The translations under genes and the position numbers were made by a program. Shown here piece after piece: positions 18,807-27,016 of a stretch of 64,000 nucleotides of DNA. How positions within the stretch are numbered: position 1 is the stretch's first letter; the number at the start of each line of letters is the position of its first letter. Below the pieces are notes generated by a model, which was given only the letters and a program-made list of their open reading frames with translations, searched no databases and was not told the origin of the DNA. Source of the stretch: Hyphomonas jannaschiana VP2 (GTDB lineage Bacteria > Pseudomonadota > Alphaproteobacteria > Caulobacterales > Hyphomonadaceae); assembly GCF_000685215.1 (NCBI RefSeq), contig NZ_ARYJ01000006.1, forward strand, positions 1 through 64,000, written 5' to 3'.

Positions 18807-19271
18807 ATGATCTCCCGCCTGGCACGCATGGCCGCGATCGCGCTGGCGGGAACCCTGCTGGCGACCGGGCTGGCTCATGCCGGCACAGGGGATGACCCGT
18901 CCGATGTGCTCGGCACTTGGAGCTTCCGCACCAAGCCTTATCGCGGCGGCGAATGCCTGATGACCGGCACGATGAACCTCACTCCGCATCCCGAAGAAGG
19001 CCAGTACACCTGCGAACTGACCGCCGTAGAAGTGTGCACCGTCTGGGGCCGCTCTGTCGTGCGTCAGTCCTGCAAGGCGCGGCGCTTCGGCAACCAGCTT
19101 TCCATCCGGTCCGAGATTGAGGAAATGCTGGAAGCCAAGGTCGAGGGGCTGATTTACGTACCTGACAATTTCACCCTCACCATCGAGTCGGCAGACCGCA
19201 TGTTCGGCGCGCTCGTCTCGGCGGTGACCGCACCGGCGGAATTCCGGCGCGCAACAAACGGTATTTCCTGA
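18807..19271 (+). CDS. Secreted protein of unknown function within the nad operon
   Basis: The product is about 154 residues with a Sec signal peptide (hydrophobic residues about 8-20, ending ALA/HAG-like at LAHAG). The mature part has four cysteines (GECLM, YTCEL, EVCTV, QSCKA), giving two possible disulfides, and a start DVLGTWSFRT typical of small beta-barrel secreted proteins. I do not recognise the family. AGGAGTGGCAGC precedes the ATG at 18807. It ends two bases before nadB, so it is almost certainly co-transcribed with the NAD genes, although a periplasmic protein has no obvious role there. Confidence 0.75.
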   Translation: MISRLARMAAIALAGTLLATGLAHAGTGDDPSDVLGTWSFRTKPYRGGECLMTGTMNLTPHPEEGQYTCELTAVEVCTVWGRSVVRQSCKARRFGNQLSIRSEIEEMLEAKVEGLIYVPDNFTLTIESADRMFGALVSAVTAPAEFRRATNGIS

Positions 19272-19272
19272 C

Positions 19273-20814
19273 TTGGCAGATGGGGCGCATGTCCAGACCC
19301 TGACGGCAGACGCACATGCCGGCGGTGATGTCCTGATCGTGGGAGCGGGCCTGGCTGGCCTCTTCCTGGCACTACAGCTGGCACCGCGCCCCTGTATCGT
19401 CATTTCACCGGCCCCGCTCGGACAGGCTGCCTCTTCTGCCTGGGCGCAGGGCGGCCTCGCGGCGGCGCTTCACCCGAACGACAGCCCGGAACAGCATGCC
19501 GCCGATACGATCGCAGCAGGCGCGGGCCTCGTGGACCCGATCATCGCGCGCCTGATCGCGGAAGAAGGCCCCGCACGCGTGCGTGACCTGATCGCCCTCG
19601 GCGTCCCATTCGACCGGACCCCTGATGGCGCGCTCGCCTTGTCTCTGGAAGCCGCCCACTCCCATCCGCGCGTCGCCCGCGTGGCAGGAGACCTTGCCGG
19701 CAAGGCGATCATGGATGCGCTTGTCGCAGCAGTGAACGCGGCCCCGCATATCCGGATCATCGAAGGCGTTCGCGCGGTCGGCCTGATGCAGGACGATCAG
19801 CTCAACGTGGCCGGCGTCATCCTGCGCGACTCCGCCGGGCGCCTTTCGACCCAGATGGCCCGCGAGACCGTGCTCTGCACCGGCGGCTCCGGAGGACTTT
19901 TCCAGGTGACCACCAACCCGCCCGCCGCCCGGGGCGACGCGATCGCCATGGCCTGGGAGGCCGGCGCGCTGGTTGCCGATCTCGAATTCGTCCAGTTCCA
20001 CCCGACCGCCATCGACATCGGCCGCGATCCGGCGCCGCTCGCAACCGAAGCCCTGCGCGGCGAAGGCGCCATCCTGCGCAATCGCGACGGCACCCGCTTC
20101 ATGGAAGCCTATCACGAGCTTGCCGAACTCGCCCCGCGCGACGAAGTCGCCCGCGCGGTTCACACCGAGCGCGCCTCCGGTCGTGGCGCCTTCCTCGACT
20201 GCCGTGAAGCCGTCGGAGAGCATTTTCCCGAACATTTTCCAACCGTGTTTGCCGCCTGCAAATCTGCCGGCATCGACCCGCGAACGGACATGATCCCCAT
20301 CGCACCAGCTGCTCATTATCACATGGGCGGCATTGTCCCGGACTTCTGGGGCAAGTCCTCCCTGGATGGGCTCTCCGTCTGCGGAGAATGCACGTCAACC
20401 GGTGTGCATGGTGCGAACCGCCTTGCCTCCAACTCGCTGCTTGAAGCGGTTGTATTCGCGCATCGGATCGCCGAACGCCTGCGCGAAGCGGACCTGCCCG
20501 ACATTCGCGCCAGCCGCGGTCATGTGCCGGACGCCCTGCCACATGAAGCGCTGCAGAGCTTGCGGACTGCCATGTCAGACAAGTGCGGCGTGGTCCGCGA
20601 TGCCAAAGGCCTGTCGGAAGTTGCAGCGCTGATCGACCAGCTGCGCGACCAGCACGGCCCGGCCCGCGCCGTCACCTCAGCTGGGCTCATCGTCAAAAGC
20701 GCACAAGCCCGCCACGAAAGCCGTGGCAGTCACTATCGTTCCGATTTCCCGGATGCCGGCGAGCCCCGCCGCCAATTCCTCCAGCGCCCGTTTGAAGAGA
20801 CCGTTTCGTCATGA
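19273..20814 (+). CDS. nadB: L-aspartate oxidase
   Basis: The 513-residue FAD enzyme oxidises aspartate to iminoaspartate, the substrate of NadA. The dinucleotide-binding motif DVLIVGAGLAGLFLALQL lies near residues 18-35. Conserved FAD/substrate segments follow: SSAWAQGGLAAAL, EFVQFHPTA and GEGAILRN, then GGIVPDFWG and TSTGVHGANRLASNSLLEA. The start is a TTG two bases after the preceding stop; no ATG or GTG lies between it and the FAD motif. It probably depends on translational coupling because no good ribosome binding site is visible. Confidence 0.94.
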   Translation: MADGAHVQTLTADAHAGGDVLIVGAGLAGLFLALQLAPRPCIVISPAPLGQAASSAWAQGGLAAALHPNDSPEQHAADTIAAGAGLVDPIIARLIAEEGPARVRDLIALGVPFDRTPDGALALSLEAAHSHPRVARVAGDLAGKAIMDALVAAVNAAPHIRIIEGVRAVGLMQDDQLNVAGVILRDSAGRLSTQMARETVLCTGGSGGLFQVTTNPPAARGDAIAMAWEAGALVADLEFVQFHPTAIDIGRDPAPLATEALRGEGAILRNRDGTRFMEAYHELAELAPRDEVARAVHTERASGRGAFLDCREAVGEHFPEHFPTVFAACKSAGIDPRTDMIPIAPAAHYHMGGIVPDFWGKSSLDGLSVCGECTSTGVHGANRLASNSLLEAVVFAHRIAERLREADLPDIRASRGHVPDALPHEALQSLRTAMSDKCGVVRDAKGLSEVAALIDQLRDQHGPARAVTSAGLIVKSAQARHESRGSHYRSDFPDAGEPRRQFLQRPFEETVSS

Positions 20815-21665
20815 CCCCGACACCGCCGCCGCTTCCCGACATCATCCTTGATCCGATCGTGCGCCTTGCGCTCGCAGAAGACCTCGGCCGTGCCGGGGAC
20901 CTGACGACCGACGCAACCATCGCACCGGAGACGCAGCTGAAAGTCGTCATCGCTGCCCGCCAGCAAGGGGTGATTGCCGGACTGGACGCCGCGGCCTACG
21001 CCCTAAAACTGATCGACCCGGCTGTGAAGCTGGCCATCGAAAAGCCGGACGGTTCCATACTGGAAAAGGGTGACGTCGTCGCGCGGCTGGAAGGCTCCGC
21101 CCGCTCGATCCTGATTGCCGAACGCACGATGTTGAACTTCCTTGGCCGCCTTTCCGCCGTGGCGACCATGACCCGCACCTTCGCCGACAAGATCGCGCAT
21201 ACGAATGCAACAATTGTCTGCACAAGGAAGACAACGCCCGGCCACAGGGCACTTGAGAAGCGTGCCGTCCGCTGCGGCGGTGGCACAGCCCACCGGTACG
21301 GTCTCGATGACGCCGTGCTGATCAAGGACAATCACATCGCCGCCTGCGGGTCCGTCTCCACCGCACTGGAACGGGCCAAGGCCTATGCCGGGCACCTGCG
21401 CATGATCGAGGTAGAGGTCGACTCGCTCGACCAGCTGAAAGAAGCACTGCCACATGGGCCGCACGCCGTGCTGCTGGACAATATGAAGCCCGACACGCTG
21501 CGCGAAGCCGTCGCGATTGCAGGCGGCAAGGTCGTGCTGGAAGCATCCGGCGGGGTAAACCTGGATACCGTTGCGGCAATTGCAGAGACAGGCGTTGATT
21601 TTATCTCGGTCGGCGCCCTCACGCATTCGGCACCAAACCTTGACCTCGGAATGGATGTGGTCTGA
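20811..21665 (+). CDS. nadC: Nicotinate-nucleotide pyrophosphorylase (carboxylating)
   Basis: The 284-residue enzyme converts quinolinate and PRPP to nicotinate mononucleotide. Characteristic segments are LAEDLGRAGDLTTDA, ERTMLNFLGRLSAVAT, CTRKTTPGHRALEKRAVRCG and VLLDNMKPDTLREAV, with GVDFISVGALTHSAP near the C-terminus. Its ATG overlaps the nadB stop in an ATGA junction, completing nadA, nadB and nadC in one operon. Confidence 0.97.
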   Translation: MTPTPPPLPDIILDPIVRLALAEDLGRAGDLTTDATIAPETQLKVVIAARQQGVIAGLDAAAYALKLIDPAVKLAIEKPDGSILEKGDVVARLEGSARSILIAERTMLNFLGRLSAVATMTRTFADKIAHTNATIVCTRKTTPGHRALEKRAVRCGGGTAHRYGLDDAVLIKDNHIAACGSVSTALERAKAYAGHLRMIEVEVDSLDQLKEALPHGPHAVLLDNMKPDTLREAVAIAGGKVVLEASGGVNLDTVAAIAETGVDFISVGALTHSAPNLDLGMDVV

Positions 21666-21709
21666 CACTGCGCGAAGAGGGCAGATGCCCGCGCAGGAGG
21701 ATTTCAGAC

Positions 21710-22519
21710 ATGGCCAGCGCAAACGGCCGCAAAAGCATTTTCATTACGGGTGCCGCTTCCGGCATCGGCGCGGAAACCGCGCGCCTGTTTTCCAAAAAGG
21801 GCTGGTTTTGCGGCCTCTATGACATCAACACCGCCGGCCTGGCGGACGTAGCGGGCGAACTGGGCACCGGCAATTCCGTCTACGCGAAGCTGGATGTCCG
21901 CGACCGCAATGACTGGGCGCTCGCCGTCAAAGGTTTCTCCGAAGCAACCGGCGGCAACATGCATGTCCTGTTCAACAATGCCGGCATCGGACGCCATGGC
22001 TGGTTCGAAGACATTTCCGGCGAAGACAATGACCTGGTCGTGGATGTGAATGTCAAAGGCGTGATCAATGGCGTGCAGGCCTGTCTGCCGCTGCTGAAGG
22101 ACACGGCAGGCGCCCGCATCGTGAACACTGCGTCCACCGCCGGCATCGTCGGCTCGCCGCGGCTTGCCGTTTACTCTGCCACGAAGTTCGCCGTCCGTGG
22201 CCTGACGGAAGCCCTCGATGCGGAATTCCGCGACCTGGACATCCGCGTGACCAGCCTGATGCCCTGGTTCATCGACACACCGATCCTCGACATGGGCACG
22301 ACAGAAGGCGCCAATGTAAAGATGGCCGACGAGATCCGCGATGCCGGGCAGGATGTTTATCCCGTGTCCCTGGCCGCTGAACGTGCCTGGGACGCCGCGC
22401 ATGGCGACGACATCCACTACATGGCCGGCAAGGCGGCGCAGCGGGCGAAATTCATCAGCCGCTGGGCGCCGGGCCTGATCCGCAATCAGGTGAAGAAGTC
22501 CGTTCCGCCACGCGACTGA
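21710..22519 (+). CDS. SDR family oxidoreductase
   Basis: This 269-residue protein is a classical short-chain dehydrogenase/reductase. The NAD(P)-binding motif TGAASGIGAETA lies near residues 13-24, NNAG is present (LFNNAGIG), and the catalytic Ser...Tyr-x3-Lys is visible as NTASTAGIVG and YSATKFA. Substrate is unknown. AGGAGGATTTCAGAC is a strong ribosome binding site. It is 44 bases after nadC and just before a terminator, so it may be the last gene of the nad transcript or have its own promoter. Confidence 0.92.
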   Translation: MASANGRKSIFITGAASGIGAETARLFSKKGWFCGLYDINTAGLADVAGELGTGNSVYAKLDVRDRNDWALAVKGFSEATGGNMHVLFNNAGIGRHGWFEDISGEDNDLVVDVNVKGVINGVQACLPLLKDTAGARIVNTASTAGIVGSPRLAVYSATKFAVRGLTEALDAEFRDLDIRVTSLMPWFIDTPILDMGTTEGANVKMADEIRDAGQDVYPVSLAAERAWDAAHGDDIHYMAGKAAQRAKFISRWAPGLIRNQVKKSVPPRD

Positions 22520-22540
22520 GCGGCCCCGTATCCGGACACA

Positions 22541-22574
22541 AAAAAGCCGCCAGCGATATGCCGGCGGCTTTTTT
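22541..22574. terminator. Bidirectional intrinsic terminator
   Basis: AAAAAGCCGCC (22541-22551) pairs with GGCGGCTTTTT (22563-22573) around an 11-base loop. A T-run follows the stem on both strands. It separates the plus-strand nad/SDR transcript from the convergent minus-strand cell-wall hydrolase gene. Confidence 0.9.
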
Positions 22575-22592
22575 AAATCCGGATCATCAAGA

Positions 22593-23762
22593 TCAGCGCA
22601 TGCCGCCCGCAGCGGACACGGCCTTGGCGGCCTGTGCCGCGGCATAAGGATCGACGGCAGCGTCTTTCGACGCGACATCGAACGATGCGTCACGGGCCGT
22701 TGTCATACGCGGGGCACCATTGGTGATCGTGCGGGTCGACGTGGTGACTGTCGCCGGCGCCGCGGAGGCGTCGACTTTGCCCGCCACTTTCATCTCACCT
22801 GGCGTCGCTTCGCGCAGAACGTTCAGGGTCGCAGCATTCAGGTCCTGCGTGTCGGCAGCTGCCTGCACCACAGGAGCCTTGGCAGAGCGGGACGCGCTGG
22901 CGCTGCGCACCTGTGCCCATTCAGACCCACGCGGGAACCGGTAGAACACATGCAGGCCGATCTTGTCGGTCTTGATCAGGCCAGCGCTCCACACCGGGTC
23001 GACATAGGTCGCGTGATAGTGGGTTGCCCCGCCTGTGCGATCCTCGGCGAGGTTCATCAGAACGTGCGCCGCAATCTCCTGAGCCTGTTCCCAGGCGGTG
23101 CCTTTCGGCTTCCGGCCAAGCGCGCCGTCACAGGTAAAAGTGAACTGGCAGCCGGTGGTGCGCGTTGCACCCTGGAAGACAACGCCGCAAACGGAGTCAG
23201 GATAGCGATGGTCGCGAACCCGGTTGGAAATCACTTCGGCAACAGCCAGCTGGCCTGCCAGCGGCTCGTTCCGCGATTCGTAGTAAATTGCCTGGGCGAG
23301 GCAGTGCGCTTCGGAGTCGAGCGCTTCGGCGCGCTTCAGGTGCTCTGGCTTGAACGAAACCAGCGAGGCAATCGCCGCACCGTCGCGGTCGCGCTTGGCA
23401 TAACGGCTCATCGAGGAGGCGGTATCGCGCTCCAGCGTGTATTCGACCGTGCGGATCCACGGCGTGTCCAGCAGGGACGGCGCATGATCGGCCAGACGGA
23501 CGCTCGCGCCCCCGTCTTCGATCTGTGCGAAACGCTCAGCCTGTTCGCTGAAATCAGCTTGAGCACGAATGTCGGCCTGAACCGAGCCGATCACCGGCAG
23601 GGTCACAGTCGCCGCCACAGCGCAGACCGCTACAGTCGCGCCGCGAATGACAATATCGCGCTGTTCCTCGTTCGTCATAGCCATCCACCAACGCTTGAGC
23701 TTCCCTTGGAGCCCACGCATTGACGACAGGGTCGCCTGACGTGGTTGAAGATTCCTTAACAT
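22593..23762 (-). CDS. SleB-type cell wall hydrolase
   Basis: The product is about 389 residues. A hydrophobic segment (VIRGATVAVCAVAATVTLPVIG, split here as TM near residues 39-60) anchors it in the inner membrane, placing the rest in the periplasm. The hydrolase domain contains EAHCLAQAIYYESRNEPLAG, with the likely catalytic Glu in YYESRNE, and CQFTFTCDG further on. SleB-like domains cleave peptidoglycan as lytic transglycosylases. The C-terminal 90 residues are low-complexity. The ATG at 23762 is preceded by GGGGAGAGCGGTG; the frame continues 55 codons upstream without hydrolase features. Confidence 0.85.
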   Translation of the reverse strand: MLRNLQPRQATLSSMRGLQGKLKRWWMAMTNEEQRDIVIRGATVAVCAVAATVTLPVIGSVQADIRAQADFSEQAERFAQIEDGGASVRLADHAPSLLDTPWIRTVEYTLERDTASSMSRYAKRDRDGAAIASLVSFKPEHLKRAEALDSEAHCLAQAIYYESRNEPLAGQLAVAEVISNRVRDHRYPDSVCGVVFQGATRTTGCQFTFTCDGALGRKPKGTAWEQAQEIAAHVLMNLAEDRTGGATHYHATYVDPVWSAGLIKTDKIGLHVFYRFPRGSEWAQVRSASASRSAKAPVVQAAADTQDLNAATLNVLREATPGEMKVAGKVDASAAPATVTTSTRTITNGAPRMTTARDASFDVASKDAAVDPYAAAQAAKAVSAAGGMR

Positions 23763-24106
23763 CACCGCTCTCCCCAGGTCCCGGTGGGCGATATGATTCC
23801 GCCCTGTTGTGCAGTTCCGGGACTGCTTGGTTTGACTGTTTCCGGCGGCTTTTACCGCCCTTTCACAAGCGGAATATGCTGCCGGACAGCTACCTAGCAA
23901 GAAGCTCGCCAGAGTTTGGAGTGACAATTCCGTCAGGTGAAATTCGCCTCAGACGCGAATTAATTCGATGTAATTTCCGCCAGACGGTCAACTTGTTGAT
24001 TTTTCGTAAAATTTCCACGTTTGTGACAAGAAGCATGTTGCGGTGCAAAAAAGCGGCTGTGGCACGATTACCACAGCCGCCTGCAATTGATTCGGGACCG
24101 AAACTG
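23763..24106. other. Intergenic region between sleB-like gene and ppdK
   Basis: This 344-base gap is AT-richer than its neighbours and holds no convincing gene. It contains the ppdK terminator at its right end. It also has the perfect 12-bp palindrome CGAATTAATTCG (23956-23967), nested inside an imperfect dyad whose arms are 23930-23944 and 23972-23987. These lie about 170-225 bases upstream of the hydrolase start and could be a regulator site or part of a small RNA. I see no reliable promoter hexamers. Confidence 0.5.
24047..24080 (-). terminator. Intrinsic terminator of ppdK
   Basis: GCGGCTGTGG (24053-24062) and CCACAGCCGC (24071-24080) form a perfect 10-bp stem with an eight-base loop. 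On the minus strand it is followed by six Ts (24052-24047). It lies 27 bases past the ppdK stop. Confidence 0.92.
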
Positions 24107-26800
24107 TCAGCTGTCCGATTCTGAGAGCGCAGCATGTGCCGCGGCGAGACGCGCGATCGGCACCCGGTAGGGCGAACAGGACACATAATCGAGGCCGGTC
24201 CGGTGGCAGAACGCCACGGAAGCGGGGTCGCCGCCGTGTTCGCCGCAGATGCCCAGCTTGATGCCCGGACGGGTGTTCCGGCCCCGCTCCGCGGCCGTTT
24301 TCACCAGCTCGCCAACGCCTTCCTGGTCCAGGGTCACGAAGGGGTCTTTTTCGTAGATTCCCTTGTCCTCATAGACTTTCAGGAAGCGGCCGGCATCGTC
24401 GCGCGAGATGCCCAGCGTGGTCTGCGTCAGGTCGTTCGTGCCGAACGAGAAGAACGCGGCCGACTGGGCAATATCCCCGGCGCGCAGGGCGGCGCGCGGC
24501 AGTTCGATCATCGTGCCGACGAGATAGTCCAGCGTGACGCCGGTTTCGGCGAACACGGCCTTGGCCTGCGTATCCACGACGTCTTTCAGGATCTGCAGCT
24601 CGCGGTGCGTCGCGACCAGCGGGATCATCACTTCCGGCACAGGCTTGCGGCCCGTTTCATTGGCGATGTTCACAGCGGCCTCGAAGATGGCGCGGGCCTG
24701 CATTTCATAGATTTCCGGGTACGTAATGCCCAGACGGCAACCGCGGTGCCCCAGCATCGGATTGCTCTCATGCAGATCCGAGGCGCGGCGCTTCAGCTCT
24801 TCGACGCTGACACCGGACGCCTTGGCAACGTCTTCCATATCCTCATCGGTGTGCGGAAGGAATTCGTGCAGCGGCGGGTCGAGCAGGCGGATCGTTGCCG
24901 GGCGGTCTTCCAGAATACGGAAGATCTCCTCGAAATCGCCGCGCTGCATCGGCAGCAGCTTGTCGAGGGATGCCCGGCGGCCTGCCACATCGTTCGACAG
25001 GATCATCGCCCGCACTTCCGGAATACGCTCTTCATCGAAGAACATATGCTCTGTACGGCAAAGACCGATGCCTTCTGCGCCGAACTCGACAGCCGTTTGC
25101 GTGTCGAGCGGCGTTTCCGCATTGGCGCGCACTTTCAGGCGGCGGGCCGCATCGGCCCAGGCCATCAGCGTACCGAAGTCACCCGAGAGGTCCGGCTGGA
25201 CCATATCGACTGCGCCCAGCATGACCTGGCCGGTTGCACCGTCCACGGTGATGACGTCGCCTTTTTTCACTTCCCGGCCCATGACACGGAACACGCCCGC
25301 CTTGCCGTCGACCTGCAGGCCACCGGCACCGCAGACGCAGGGCCGCCCCATGCCGCGGGCCACAACGGCGGCGTGGCTGGTCATGCCGCCACGGGCGGTG
25401 ACGATGCCGCGTGCCGCGTGCATGCCCTTGATGTCTTCCGGGCTCGTCTCGATACGGACGAGAATGACGTCTTCGCCTTTCTCCGCCCACTGGAAGGCCT
25501 CGTCGGAGTCGAACACAACCTTGCCGACTGCTGCGCCGGGGCTCGCCGGCAGGCCAACGACCAACACGTCGCGCGCCGCATCTTCGGAAATGGTCGGGTG
25601 CAGCAGCTGGTCCAGCTGTGCCGGCATCAGGCGCAGCACGGCTTCATTCTCGGTGATCAGGCCTTCGCGGGCCATGTCCACGGCGATCTTGAGCGCAGCG
25701 GCAGCAGTGCGTTTCCCGCTCCGCGTCTGCAGCATGTAGAGATGGCCGTCCTCGACCGTGAATTCGAGGTCCTGCATGTCTTTGTAATGGCGCTCCAGCG
25801 TGTTCGCGACGTCGCGCAGCTGGGCGTAGACTTCCGGCATGGCCTCTTCCAGCGGGGCATCTTCGGAGCCCAGCGTGTCGGCCCGCTCACGCGAGATCGG
25901 GGCCGGTGTGCGGATGCCCGCCACCACGTCCTCGCCCTGCGCATTGATCAGGTATTCGCCATAGAAGATCGGATCGCCATTCGACGGGTCACGCGTGAAG
26001 GCAACGCCCGTGGCGGAGGTTTCGCCGAGATTGCCGAACACCATGGCCTGTACGTTCACCGCCGTGCCCCATTCGGCCGGGATGTCGTTCAGCTTGCGAT
26101 AGGTGATCGCGCGGTCGTTCATCCACGAACCGAAGACAGCCGAAATGGCGCCCCACAGCTGTTCTTTCGGGTCTTCCGGGAACGGCTTGCCCAGCTCTTT
26201 CTCGACGGCTTCCTTGTAGAGCACGATGATCTTCTTCCAGTCATCGGCGCTCATGTCGGTGTCCAGGTCGATGCCCTGGCGGTCCTTGTACTCGTCGAGC
26301 AGGTGCTCGAACTCGTCATGGCTGATGCCCAGCACGACGTTGGAATACATCTGGATGAAGCGGCGATAGCTGTCATAGGCGAAGCGCTCACCGGCCTTCT
26401 TGGCGAGGCCGGCCGCGGCGGCTTCGTTGAGGCCGAGGTTCAGCACCGTGTCCATCATGCCCGGCATCGAGGCGCGCGCGCCCGAGCGCACGGAGACCAG
26501 CAGCGGGTTTTCCGGATCACCGAAGCCCTTGCCGGACTTCTTCTCCAGATCGGCCAGCGCCTGGTCCACCTGCGGGGCCAGCGTCGCGGGATATTCCCGT
26601 TCCAGCTCGTAATAGGCGGTGCAGACAGCGGTGGAGATGGTAAAGCCCGGCGGCACCGGCAGGCCCAGCTTGGCCATTTCGGCGAGGTTTGCCCCCTTGC
26701 CGCCCAGCAGGTTTTTCATGGAAGCGTCGCCATCGGCAGTGCCTCCGCCGAATGCATAAACCCAGGTCTCTTCCGCGTGCTTCAGTGCTGCTTCACCCAT
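24107..26800 (-). CDS. ppdK: Pyruvate, phosphate dikinase
   Basis: The 897-residue enzyme interconverts pyruvate, ATP and phosphate with PEP, AMP and pyrophosphate. The N-terminal nucleotide-binding domain opens with WVYAFGGGTADGDASMKNLL and includes VRSGARASMPGMMDTVLNLG. The phosphohistidine is in GGMTSHAAVVARGMGRP. The C-terminal PEP-binding barrel includes GLCRTEHMFF, SFGTNDLTQTTLG and GICGEHGGDP. Full length and all three domains are present. GAGGACACC precedes the ATG. About 216 bases without a gene separate it from glyS upstream, and a strong terminator follows it. Confidence 0.97.
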   Translation of the reverse strand: MGEAALKHAEETWVYAFGGGTADGDASMKNLLGGKGANLAEMAKLGLPVPPGFTISTAVCTAYYELEREYPATLAPQVDQALADLEKKSGKGFGDPENPLLVSVRSGARASMPGMMDTVLNLGLNEAAAAGLAKKAGERFAYDSYRRFIQMYSNVVLGISHDEFEHLLDEYKDRQGIDLDTDMSADDWKKIIVLYKEAVEKELGKPFPEDPKEQLWGAISAVFGSWMNDRAITYRKLNDIPAEWGTAVNVQAMVFGNLGETSATGVAFTRDPSNGDPIFYGEYLINAQGEDVVAGIRTPAPISRERADTLGSEDAPLEEAMPEVYAQLRDVANTLERHYKDMQDLEFTVEDGHLYMLQTRSGKRTAAAALKIAVDMAREGLITENEAVLRLMPAQLDQLLHPTISEDAARDVLVVGLPASPGAAVGKVVFDSDEAFQWAEKGEDVILVRIETSPEDIKGMHAARGIVTARGGMTSHAAVVARGMGRPCVCGAGGLQVDGKAGVFRVMGREVKKGDVITVDGATGQVMLGAVDMVQPDLSGDFGTLMAWADAARRLKVRANAETPLDTQTAVEFGAEGIGLCRTEHMFFDEERIPEVRAMILSNDVAGRRASLDKLLPMQRGDFEEIFRILEDRPATIRLLDPPLHEFLPHTDEDMEDVAKASGVSVEELKRRASDLHESNPMLGHRGCRLGITYPEIYEMQARAIFEAAVNIANETGRKPVPEVMIPLVATHRELQILKDVVDTQAKAVFAETGVTLDYLVGTMIELPRAALRAGDIAQSAAFFSFGTNDLTQTTLGISRDDAGRFLKVYEDKGIYEKDPFVTLDQEGVGELVKTAAERGRNTRPGIKLGICGEHGGDPASVAFCHRTGLDYVSCSPYRVPIARLAAAHAALSESDS

Positions 26801-27016
26801 GGTGTCCTCTTCAATTGTCTGCGCGCGTCTCTACATGCCCGCTCGCGCGCGAGGGGATTGCAAGACCTATGCTGCATCGCAACGCCAATGGCCAGCGGCT
26901 GAAAGGTCGCTTATGCCCTGACAACGTTGTTTTACGTCACATAGCTGTATCAAACCGCACAGCCCGGCGTCACACGGGGAAAATCTGTTCCGAAGCGACA
27001 CGCCGTGCCGCCGGGA

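Noticed and set aside
24134-26902. A 922-residue open frame on the plus strand opposite ppdK
   Set aside because: It is antisense to a full-length, clearly conserved enzyme and has no recognisable domains. GC-rich codon usage commonly leaves long open frames opposite real genes.
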